Under the pieces are notes generated by a model. That model saw nothing but the letters and a program-made list of their open reading frames with translations, ran no database searches and had not been told where the DNA came from. A stretch of 64,000 nt of DNA, taken from the NCBI RefSeq assembly GCF_036231945.1, contig NZ_CP109599.1:6351501-6415500 (forward strand), given 5' to 3'. This document shows positions 27,574 to 34,918 of the stretch, one piece after another (position 1 is the stretch's first letter; each line of letters starts with the position of its first letter). The translations under genes were made by a program, and so were the position numbers. Origin of the DNA: Streptomyces sp. NBC_01429 (GTDB taxonomy: Bacteria; Actinomycetota; Actinomycetes; Streptomycetales; Streptomycetaceae).

Positions 27574-27715
27574 GCCGTAACGTCGCGACCGCCGCCCGTA
27601 ACTAGCAGTGCTAAGTGCAGCAGTGCCGAGTGCCGTCCCGGCGAAGCGTTCCCGGGGCGGCGTCGGCCCAGGGGCGGCGCCGTCCCAGCCGTGCGAGCCG
27701 CCGGAGGTCCTCCCC

Positions 27716-28954
27716 ATGTCCGCACCGTCCGCCGCGAAGCCCCCGTCCGCGACGAAGACGCCGCCCTTCGACCCGGGCGATCCGCTCGGCCTCGACGACC
27801 TGCTGGCCCCCGAGGACCTGGCGATCCGCGACACCGTGCGCGCCTGGGCCGCCGACCGGGTGCTGCCCCACGTCGCCGACTGGTACGAGCGCGGTGAACT
27901 GCCCGGCATCCGGGAGCTGGCCCGTGAACTCGGCGGGCTCGGCGCCCTCGGCATGTCCCTGACCGGGTACGGCTGCGCGGGCGCCAGCGCCGTGCAGTAC
28001 GGGCTCACCTGCCTGGAGCTGGAGGCCGCCGACTCCGGCATCCGCTCCCTCGTCTCCGTACAGGGCTCGCTCGCCATGTACGCGATCCACCGCTACGGCT
28101 CGGACGAGCAGAAGGAGCGCTGGCTGCCCGCGATGGCGGCGGGCGAGACCATCGGCTGTTTCGGTCTCACCGAGCCCGACCACGGCTCCGACCCGTCGGG
28201 CATGCGCACCCGCGCGCGCCGCGACGGCACCGACTGGGTGCTCACCGGCCGCAAGATGTGGATCACCAACGGCTCGGTGGCGGGCGTCGCCGTCGTCTGG
28301 GCGCGGACGGACGGCGACGGGGGCGAAGCGGGCGGCGGGGACATCAGGGGGTTCCTCGTCCCGGCCGGGACCCCTGGCTTCTCGGCGCCCGAAATCACCC
28401 ATAAGTGGTCGTTGCGTGCCTCGGTCACCAGTGAACTGGTCCTCGACGACGTGCGGCTGCCCGCCGATGCCGTGCTCCCGGGAGCCATCGGGCTGCGCGG
28501 TCCGCTCGGCTGTCTGAGCTACGCGCGCTACGGCATCGTCTGGGGCTCGATGGGGGCGGCGCGCACCTGTTTCGAGGCGGCGCTCCAGTACTCCAGGACG
28601 CGTGAGCAGTTCGGCCGGCCGATCGGTGGCTTCCAGCTCACCCAGGCCAAGCTGGCGGACATGGCCCTCGAACTGCACAAGGGGATCCTGCTCGCCCACC
28701 ATCTGGGGCGGCGGATGGACGCGGGGACGCTGCGGGCCGAGCAGATCAGCTTCGGCAAGCTCAACAACGTGCGGGAGGCGATCGAGATCTGCCGGACCTC
28801 GCGGACGATCCTCGGCGCGAACGGGATCTCGCTCGAATACCCCGTGATGCGCCATGCGGCGAACCTGGAGTCGGTGCTCACCTACGAGGGAACCGTGGAG
28901 ATGCACCAACTCGTCCTGGGCAAGGCGCTCACCGGCCTCGACGCCTTCCGGTGA
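27716..28954 (+). CDS. acyl-CoA dehydrogenase, glutaryl-CoA dehydrogenase-like
   Basis: A 412-residue flavin-dependent acyl-CoA dehydrogenase. It looks most like glutaryl-CoA dehydrogenase: the FAD-binding stretch CFGLTEPDHGSDPSGM, then GRKMWITNG, and the catalytic Glu in LTYEGTVEMHQLVLG. The latter spacing of Glu next to Gly-Thr is the glutaryl/isovaleryl type. It would oxidise (and possibly decarboxylate) glutaryl-CoA in lysine or tryptophan breakdown. The ATG has GGAGGT seven bases upstream. The first 35 residues are Pro/Lys-rich leader. It converges on sflA with only 26 bases between. Confidence 0.9.
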   Translation: MSAPSAAKPPSATKTPPFDPGDPLGLDDLLAPEDLAIRDTVRAWAADRVLPHVADWYERGELPGIRELARELGGLGALGMSLTGYGCAGASAVQYGLTCLELEAADSGIRSLVSVQGSLAMYAIHRYGSDEQKERWLPAMAAGETIGCFGLTEPDHGSDPSGMRTRARRDGTDWVLTGRKMWITNGSVAGVAVVWARTDGDGGEAGGGDIRGFLVPAGTPGFSAPEITHKWSLRASVTSELVLDDVRLPADAVLPGAIGLRGPLGCLSYARYGIVWGSMGAARTCFEAALQYSRTREQFGRPIGGFQLTQAKLADMALELHKGILLAHHLGRRMDAGTLRAEQISFGKLNNVREAIEICRTSRTILGANGISLEYPVMRHAANLESVLTYEGTVEMHQLVLGKALTGLDAFR

Positions 28955-28980
28955 GGCCGTGGAGCCGGTGAGCGCCCTGC

Positions 28981-29418
28981 TCAGCTCTGGTTGAAGAAGC
29001 CGTCCTGACGCCCCGCCGACTCGTCGCCCGAGACGATCTCGGTGTCGGCGGGGGTCAGCAGGAAGACCCGGGTGGCCACGCGGTCGATCGAACCGCGCAG
29101 CCCGAAGATCAGTCCGGCCGCGAAGTCCACGACGCGCTTGGCGTCGGCGGGCTCCATGAGGGTGAGGTTCATGATGACCGGGGTGCCCGCCCGGAAGAGT
29201 TCGCCGATGGCGCGGGCGTCCCGGAAGCTCTCCGGGGAGACCGTGGCGATTCTGCGCGCCTGCTGCTCCTGGGCGGCCTCGGGAGCGACCCGCATGCGCG
29301 GCTCGCTCTTCCAGGTGTCGCCGCTCTCCGAACTCCCGGCGTACTCGTCGTCGTAGTAACGCTCGTCGTTGTCCTCAACGAGGCCCAGCCAGGCACTCGC
29401 CTTGCGCACCGATCCCAT
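28981..29418 (-). CDS. sflA: SepF-like cell division protein, SflA type
   Basis: A 145-residue SepF homologue. After the N-terminal amphipathic region (MGSVRKASAWLGLVEDND) and an acidic Tyr/Asp/Glu linker, the core IATVSPESFRDARAIGELF, VIMNLTLMEPADAKRVVDFA and GLIFGLRGSIDRVATRVFLL match the SepF beta-alpha fold that bundles FtsZ. Streptomyces have a main SepF in the dcw cluster and two paralogues, SflA and SflB; this one, next to the glutaryl-CoA dehydrogenase-like gene and outside a division cluster, fits SflA, reported to limit ectopic FtsZ and DivIVA foci during sporulation. The assignment to SflA rather than SflB rests on context. Confidence 0.85.
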   Translation of the reverse strand: MGSVRKASAWLGLVEDNDERYYDDEYAGSSESGDTWKSEPRMRVAPEAAQEQQARRIATVSPESFRDARAIGELFRAGTPVIMNLTLMEPADAKRVVDFAAGLIFGLRGSIDRVATRVFLLTPADTEIVSGDESAGRQDGFFNQS

Positions 29419-29707
29419 GGACGCCTCCTTTCACCGCGGTCACATGACGTTCCCTATCCCTATGGTCGTCCATCATGCGGATCGCGCGCCAAGGGGATAG
29501 TCGGCGCGCAGGCGATTCGTGACGGTACTGGTGCAGAAGATATGGCGATTCGTCAAGGTTCTTCCAGGATACGGGCCCTGAATCGACCCAAAATATTATG
29601 TTCCGTCCAGATGGGTGACGTGGGGGACGTACGGGTGAATCGGTCGAGGCCGTCGCCGACTGGTTACGATGCGCTGCGTACAGCTGAACGACTCTCGGGG
29701 GAACGTC

Positions 29708-30859
29708 GTGTTCGGAATCGTCAGGCCCTGCGCCCATCGGCTCACCGGTGGACTCAAGGCCGAGTGGATGGCTCATCTCTGCGGGCTCTGCCTGGCACTT
29801 CGGACCGACCACGGGCAGTTCTCCCGGGTCGTCACCAACTATGACGGCCTCATTATCTCGGTTCTGACGGACGCTCAGACCGAACGGGCCCCGGCCCGGC
29901 GGCGCACCGCCGGGCCCTGCCCGCTGCGCGGCATGCGCACCGCGTCCGTCGCCAGGGGGGAGGGCGCCCGGCTCGCGGCCACCGTGTCCCTGGTGCTGGC
30001 CTCGGCGAAGGTGCGGGACCACGTGGCCGACCGCGACGGGCTGTTGAAGCGCCGGCCGCTGGCCGCCGCCGCGCGCCGGGTCGCCACCGGCTGGGACCGG
30101 GCGGGCGCCCGTACGGGCACGGAGCTGGGTTTCGACACGGCGGTGCTGGTCGACGCGGTCGACCGGCAGGAGTCCGTCGAGCGGCTGGCCGGTCCCGGGA
30201 CCTCGCCGCTCACCGTCACCGAGCCGACCGAGACGGCCACCGCTGCCGCCTTCGCCCACACGGCCGTGCTGGCGGGCAAGCCGCACAATCGTGAGCCGCT
30301 GGCCGAGGCCGGGCGGCTGTTCGGCCGGCTCGCGCACCTGCTGGACGCGGTGGAGGACCAGGAATCCGACGCGGCGTCAGGTGCCTGGAACCCGCTCACC
30401 GCGACCGGCACCTCGCTGGCCGAGGCCCGGCGGCTCGCCGACGACGCGCTGCACGGCATACGGCTGGCGCTGCGGGACGCGGAATTCACCGACGGCAAGC
30501 TGGCCCACGTGCTGCTCGCGCACGAGCTGGAGACGTCCATCGGCCGGGCCTTCGCCACGACGGGATGCGCGAGCGCCGAGCACGGCGCGGACGGTACGCA
30601 CGGTGGTCCTGGCGGTGTGCCGCGGGGGCCGCGCAAGTCGCCCAGGCGCGGCACGGTGGTCGGCTGCGCCGTCCTCGTCGGGCTCTGCTGCACCTGCCGG
30701 ACGTGCTGCGCGAAGGAGTACGAGGGCCCGTGGTCGGGGGAGAGGCGCGAGGGCTGGTGCCGCAACGCCGACTGCTGCGAAGGCTGCTGCGAGGGGTGCG
30801 ACTGCTGCGCCGGTTGCGGGGACTGCGGCTGCGACTGCTGCTCCTGCTGCGATGTGTGA
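29708..30859 (+). CDS. DUF5685-family protein with cysteine-rich tail
   Basis: A 383-residue protein of unknown function. The N-terminus FGIVRPCAHRLTGGLKAEWM, then HLCGLCLALRTDHGQFSRVV, matches DUF5685 proteins of actinobacteria, with an early CxxxH and CxxC arrangement that could hold metal. Residues about 320-383 contain about 21 cysteines in 66 positions, as CC pairs and CxxC motifs (RTCCAKEYEGPW, ADCCEGCCEGCDCCAGCG). Such a density suggests metal coordination, many disulfides, or a membrane-proximal acylated segment, with VGCAVLVGLCC weakly hydrophobic. The GTG was chosen because FGIVRPC is the family start. It stands alone between divergent sflA and the DUF1684 gene. Confidence 0.75.
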   Translation: MFGIVRPCAHRLTGGLKAEWMAHLCGLCLALRTDHGQFSRVVTNYDGLIISVLTDAQTERAPARRRTAGPCPLRGMRTASVARGEGARLAATVSLVLASAKVRDHVADRDGLLKRRPLAAAARRVATGWDRAGARTGTELGFDTAVLVDAVDRQESVERLAGPGTSPLTVTEPTETATAAAFAHTAVLAGKPHNREPLAEAGRLFGRLAHLLDAVEDQESDAASGAWNPLTATGTSLAEARRLADDALHGIRLALRDAEFTDGKLAHVLLAHELETSIGRAFATTGCASAEHGADGTHGGPGGVPRGPRKSPRRGTVVGCAVLVGLCCTCRTCCAKEYEGPWSGERREGWCRNADCCEGCCEGCDCCAGCGDCGCDCCSCCDV

Positions 30860-30949
30860 CCCGGGCGCCGCGCCCTCCGGCCGGAATACCCGGCCGCCGC
30901 GCGGCGCTCACACCAGCGGCTTCCCGACCCTCTGGAAAGGCTGATCAGC

Positions 30950-31750
30950 ATGAGCACGGATCCATCCGCCACCGCCGCGCTGGAGTGGAACGGCTGGCAC
31001 GAGCACCGCGCCGCCGCGATCACGGCCCCGTACGGGCCGCTCTCCCTCGTCGCCACCCACTGGCTCGCCGACCACCCGGAAGGGCGCGTTCCGGGACTCC
31101 CCGGCGTGTGGCGCGAGGCCGGGGACGAGGTGACGCTCACGGCGGCGGCCGGGGACGGACTGACCGCCGACGGACGGCCGCTCACCGGGGAGATCGCGCT
31201 GACCGCCGACAGCGGTCCGTTCGAGGATTCCCGGATCGCGGCCGGCCCCCGCAGGCTGGTCGTGCTGCGCCGCGAAGGGCTCTGGGCCGTACGGGACTTC
31301 GACCCGGCGTCGGCCGCGCGGCGCGCGTTCCGGTCCGTCGAGGCCACCCCGTACGACGACCGCTGGACGCTGCCCGGCCGGTTCCGGCCGTACGACACGA
31401 GCCGTACGGTACGGGTCGAGAACGCCGACGGGAAGGAACGCGGCCTCGGGCTCGGCGGTGAGATCGCCTTCACGGTCGACGGCGCGGAGCACACCCTCCA
31501 GGTCGCGGTCGAGCCGGACGGCTCGCTCTGGGCGGTCTTCGCCGACGCCACCAGCGGCCGGGGCAGCTACCGCTTCCGCTTTCTGCGGCCCGGGGCGCCG
31601 GCCGCCGACGGGACGGTGACGGTCGACTTCAACCGGACGCTGCTGCCGCCGTGCGCCTTCGCCGACCACTTCATCTGCCCCTTCCCGCCGCCCGGCAACA
31701 CCCTCCCCATCGGCGTCCCGGCGGGCGAGCGCACCGTACTCACCGACTGA
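30950..31750 (+). CDS. DUF1684-family protein
   Basis: A 266-residue cytoplasmic protein of the DUF1684 family, of unknown biochemical role. The C-terminal signature VDFNRTLLPPCAFADHFICP continues into PFPPPGNTLPIGVPAGE and is near-invariant in the family. The N-terminus LEWNGWHEHRAAAITAPYG is also typical. Length is normal. It follows the DUF5685 gene after 90 bases on the same strand; both genes might share a promoter, though a functional link is not evident. Confidence 0.85.
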   Translation: MSTDPSATAALEWNGWHEHRAAAITAPYGPLSLVATHWLADHPEGRVPGLPGVWREAGDEVTLTAAAGDGLTADGRPLTGEIALTADSGPFEDSRIAAGPRRLVVLRREGLWAVRDFDPASAARRAFRSVEATPYDDRWTLPGRFRPYDTSRTVRVENADGKERGLGLGGEIAFTVDGAEHTLQVAVEPDGSLWAVFADATSGRGSYRFRFLRPGAPAADGTVTVDFNRTLLPPCAFADHFICPFPPPGNTLPIGVPAGERTVLTD

Positions 31751-31989
31751 CCCGCCTGCCGCTCCCGGAGCACCACGTGCGGCACCTGGGCACCGTGCGC
31801 ACCACTGGTCACACGTTCGGCCAAAAGGCCCTCTTGCGGCGGGAGTTGAGGCCGCCAATACTCCCGTGCAGCGCCGGTCGGGGCGTGGCTCGGTCAGGAG
31901 ACCCCTGACCGCGCCGCGCCGCCGCACCGCGCCTCACGGGCCCCGGAACCCCACAACGGGCCCCCGATTCCCCTCGGGAGGAACGACCA

Positions 31990-32889
31990 GTGAGGATCAA
32001 GCGCACCAACCCCCTCGGCGGCATGGCAAGACGCGCCCGCCTGATAGCAGTGACCACCGGACTCGCCGCGGCGGCGGCGCTCGCGATACCCACGGCGAGC
32101 GCGGCCCAGGCCACCACGTTCAGCGCCAACCAGCTGTCCGCCGCGAGCGAGGCCGTCCTGGAGGCCGATGTCGCGGGCACCGCGTGGGCCGTCGACCCGG
32201 CGACCAACGCGCTCGTCGTCCAGGCGGACTCCACCGTCACCAAGGCCGAGATCGAGAGCCTCAAGCAGGCCGCCGGCGCCAACGCGGGCGCGCTGCGCGT
32301 CGAGCGCACCCCGGGCACGCTCTCCAAGCTCATATCGGGCGGCGACGCCGTGTACACCAGCAGCTGGCGCTGCTCGGCCGGATTCAACGTCCGCAGCGGC
32401 AGCACGTACTACTTCCTGACGGCGGGGCACTGCACCGAGGGCCTGCCCGCCTGGTACACCAGCTCGGCGGGCACCACGAGCATCGGCCCGTCGGCCGGCT
32501 CCAGCTTCCCCGGCAACGACTACGGCCTCGTGCGGTACTCCAACACCGCGCTGGCGCACCCGGGCACCGTCGGCAGCGTCACCATCACCGGCTCGACCAA
32601 TGCCAGCACCGGGCTGTCCGTCACGCGACGGGGCTCCACGACCGGCATCCACAGCGGTTCGGTGACGGGTCTCAACTACACCGTGAACTACGGCAGCGGT
32701 GACATCGTCAGCGGTCTGATCCGCACCAACGTCTGCGCCGAGCCCGGCGACAGCGGCGGGCCCCTCTACTCGGGCTCGCTCGCCGTCGGTCTCACCTCGG
32801 GCGGCAGCGGCAACTGCACCTCGGGCGGTACCACGTACTTCCAGCCGGTGACGGCGGCCCTGAGCGCCTACGGGGTCAGTCTTGTCTGA
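31990..32889 (+). CDS. secreted S1 serine protease, streptogrisin A/B-like
   Basis: A 299-residue prepro-protease. A signal peptide ends near TASAAQA, followed by a short pro-region of the alpha-lytic type. The mature enzyme begins ISGGDAVYTSSWRC at Ile115 and is 185 residues long, the exact length of streptogrisin B, to which it is very similar throughout. Catalytic residues are His147 (LTAGHCTE), Asp177 (GNDYGLVRY) and Ser255 (EPGDSGGPL). Four Cys in two disulfide pairs are expected. It is an extracellular chymotrypsin-like protease. GTG start with GGGAGG upstream. The 240 bases upstream contain the promoter, but no clear elements stand out. Confidence 0.95.
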   Translation: MRIKRTNPLGGMARRARLIAVTTGLAAAAALAIPTASAAQATTFSANQLSAASEAVLEADVAGTAWAVDPATNALVVQADSTVTKAEIESLKQAAGANAGALRVERTPGTLSKLISGGDAVYTSSWRCSAGFNVRSGSTYYFLTAGHCTEGLPAWYTSSAGTTSIGPSAGSSFPGNDYGLVRYSNTALAHPGTVGSVTITGSTNASTGLSVTRRGSTTGIHSGSVTGLNYTVNYGSGDIVSGLIRTNVCAEPGDSGGPLYSGSLAVGLTSGGSGNCTSGGTTYFQPVTAALSAYGVSLV

Positions 32890-32916
32890 TCCGGCCGGGT
32901 GACCGACCGACAGGAT

Positions 32917-32935
32917 CAGGTCCTCACCGGACCTG
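32917..32935. terminator. weak hairpin after streptogrisin gene
   Basis: Seven-base arms CAGGTCC/GGACCTG with loop TCACC lie 28 bases after the stop. An imperfect longer hairpin (GGCGAG...GGGGGCTCGCC, about 32937-32972) follows. Either may end transcription; neither has a U tract. Confidence 0.4.
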
Positions 32936-33038
32936 GGGCGAGTCTCCGCCTGGTTCTCGGCGGGGGCTCGCCTCCCTGTCTCTGAGAGGATGCCGGTGAA
33001 GGTGCCGGGGGCGAGCGCCGCAAAGGGACCGGGGGACT

Positions 33039-33518
33039 GTGAACCGCATCGGAGTGACCGGCCACCGGAACATCCCGGCCGAGGCGTACGCGCACATCAG
33101 AGCCGCCATCGTGGCCGTGCTCCGCTCCCACACGGGCTCACTGGAGGCGCTCTCCAGCCTGGCCGCGGGCGCGGACCAGCTCTTCGCGGGGCTCGCGCTG
33201 GACCGGGGCGCCCGGCTGACCGCCGTCATCCCCAGCGGCGACTACGAGGACGGCTTCGAGGACCCGGCGGAACTCGACGGCTACCGGCGGCTGCGGGACC
33301 GGGCCACGCTGGAGGTCACCATGGCCTTCCCGCACTCCACCGACGAGGCGTACTACGCGGCGGGCACCTACATCGCCGACCACTGCGACCGGCTGCTGGC
33401 GGTGTGGGACGGCCGCCCGGCCCGCGGCCTCGGGGGTACGGGGGACATCGTGCGCTACGCGCGGGAGCACGGAAAGCCGGTCACGGTGATCTGGTGCGAC
33501 GGCGTCGAGCGCGCCTGA
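33039..33518 (+). CDS. SLOG-domain protein
   Basis: A 159-residue Rossmann-like protein of the SLOG superfamily (named for SMF/DprA and LOG). The N-terminal RIGVTGHRNIP and LSSLAAGADQLFAGLAL are the nucleotide-binding signature regions; the middle has TAVIPSGDYEDGF and the C-terminus ADHCDRLLAVWDGRPARGLGGTGDIV. SLOG proteins bind or process nucleotide-derived ligands and are proposed sensors in bacterial conflict systems, often paired with SLATT membrane proteins. Here the SLATT gene converges 39 bases away. GTG start after GGGGGAC. Confidence 0.8.
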   Translation: MNRIGVTGHRNIPAEAYAHIRAAIVAVLRSHTGSLEALSSLAAGADQLFAGLALDRGARLTAVIPSGDYEDGFEDPAELDGYRRLRDRATLEVTMAFPHSTDEAYYAAGTYIADHCDRLLAVWDGRPARGLGGTGDIVRYAREHGKPVTVIWCDGVERA

Positions 33519-33557
33519 CGCCCGGCCCCCCGCCGCACCCGATCACCGCACACCGTG

Positions 33558-34496
33558 TCAACTCCGGTGCCGCACCAGCCAGTCCGTGTGCTGGGGCGAG
33601 ACGATGCGCTCGGTCTCGTACACCGCGTTCGACCACTGCTCCTCGGTCACCATCGTCTCCATCGCCGTGTGCATCGACGCCAGGTCCTCCTCGACCAGCG
33701 AGTGCGCCGAGATCAGGGGCTGATGGCGGCGGATCTCGCTCCACGCCAGAGCGGCCGCCGCGGCCGCCGACAGCAGCCCCAGCACCGCCGAGGACCCCGT
33801 GAGCGAGAAGGTCCGCAGCAGCGCCAGGAAGAGCGCCATCAGGGTCAGCGCGGTGATGGTGGCCGACCAGAGGGCGGTGGCGCGCCGCGAGACGACCGTT
33901 CTGCGGTGGTACCAGTTGCGCTGCTCGATCAGCCGGTCCCTGACATACGTCTCCCTGCGCGCGGCGAACGACTTCTCGCGCAGCATCCGCATCGGCGCGG
34001 TGATCAGCTCGCCCGCCGCGCCCTGCCCGATCGCCCCGGTGTCCCGGGGATCCTCCCAGCCGACCTTCTTCAACTCGCCCAGCCCCGCCTCCAGTCGGCT
34101 GGTGAACAGGCTGCCCGGGTCGGCGGCCGCGGAGTCGAAGGGCGCTCCGTGCACGGCGTAGCGCCAGGAGAGCGACTTGATGAACTCCGCCGCGGAGCGG
34201 TTGAGTTGCCAATGCGACTTTGCTCTGCGGCCAGTCGACCGGATGGTGACCAGAAGCACTCCGGCGTACGCCAACGCGCTGAGTGCGCCCATGAGTTGGA
34301 ACGAGTCACCGATCCGCCACCGCCAGGGCAGCGAGGCCAGCAGCGCGCCCAGCACCAGGAGCAGCAGCGTGCGGCGGGTGACGTTCACCGCTTCCCGCTG
34401 CCGTGCGATGGCGATCGCGTCCGCGTGGTGGAAGAGAACCGGCAGATCAGCGTTTCGGAAGACCATGCTGTGCAGTGGTCCGCGTAAGTCGGCCAT
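33558..34496 (-). CDS. SLATT/DUF4231-like membrane protein
   Basis: A 312-residue protein with two hydrophobic hairpins: helices at about 43-57 and 68-85, then about 208-228 and 236-252. Between them is a helical region RRETYVRDRLIEQRNWYHRR, characteristic of SLATT domains (SMODS- and SLOG-associating 2TM effectors). The C-terminus is helical and acidic. SLATT proteins are predicted pore-forming effectors, triggered by nucleotide sensing. It is divergent from the FxSxx-COOH precursor gene and convergent with the SLOG gene, in the position seen beside FxsABC cassettes. The ATG at 34496 was chosen because the upstream 33 residues lack any conserved character. Confidence 0.78.
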   Translation of the reverse strand: MADLRGPLHSMVFRNADLPVLFHHADAIAIARQREAVNVTRRTLLLLVLGALLASLPWRWRIGDSFQLMGALSALAYAGVLLVTIRSTGRRAKSHWQLNRSAAEFIKSLSWRYAVHGAPFDSAAADPGSLFTSRLEAGLGELKKVGWEDPRDTGAIGQGAAGELITAPMRMLREKSFAARRETYVRDRLIEQRNWYHRRTVVSRRATALWSATITALTLMALFLALLRTFSLTGSSAVLGLLSAAAAAALAWSEIRRHQPLISAHSLVEEDLASMHTAMETMVTEEQWSNAVYETERIVSPQHTDWLVRHRS

Positions 34497-34696
34497 GCGC
34501 GCCCCCGTCTGCTGTTTTGTTGTCACTCGATCAGCGGAATGATGTGTTCCGAACGGTGTGGTGAATTCCCGGCTACGCTTCTGTCCCTTATCCACGCGGC
34601 GAGTTGCCGCGCGAGTTCATGAGAGTAAAGTCGAGCCGCTGACACTGCAACGGTGCCGTGTCTCCTGTTCGGACAACGTGATCAAGGACGGCCGTC
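34497..34696. promoter_or_regulatory. divergent promoter region, SLATT / fxsA
   Basis: These 200 bases, AT-richer than the neighbours, must hold promoters for the leftward SLATT gene and the rightward FxSxx-COOH operon. TCCGAAC (about 34548-34554) and GTTCGGA (about 34670-34676) form a wide inverted repeat, and CGCGGC-GAGTT-GCCGCG forms a short hairpin near 34598-34614. Confidence 0.45.
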
Positions 34697-34861
34697 GTGA
34701 CCTATCAGACCTCTGTCACCTTCGCCACTGCGAAGAAGAATCGGGTCCCCCTCGCGGAGATCGACGTGCGCGACGCCGCTGTCGCCAAGAAGCTCGGACG
34801 CGTTCTGCCGATGCCCACCGGCCGCACCCCGCGCGTTTCCAGTTTCAATTCGGCCCTTTAG
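34697..34861 (+). CDS. fxsA: FxSxx-COOH precursor peptide
   Basis: A 54-residue peptide ending exactly in FNSAL, the F-x-S-x-x-COOH signature. The leader reads VTYQTSVTFATAKKNRVPLA, then EIDVRDAAVAKKLGRVLP, and the core follows in TPRVSSFNSAL. The GTG has AAGGA about 8 bases upstream. It lies 57 bases before FxsB. Codon use is lower in G/C than neighbours (ACT, AAT, TAT, GCT). In this family the radical SAM partner links the Phe ring to the Ser beta-carbon, forming a strained three-residue cyclophane. The mature product and its role are unknown. Confidence 0.93.
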   Translation: MTYQTSVTFATAKKNRVPLAEIDVRDAAVAKKLGRVLPMPTGRTPRVSSFNSAL

Positions 34862-34918
34862 TCCCGGTAGTCCTGTTCGGCTCTCCGGCCCCGGGCCTCG
34901 ACGCCCTAGACTGACGTA

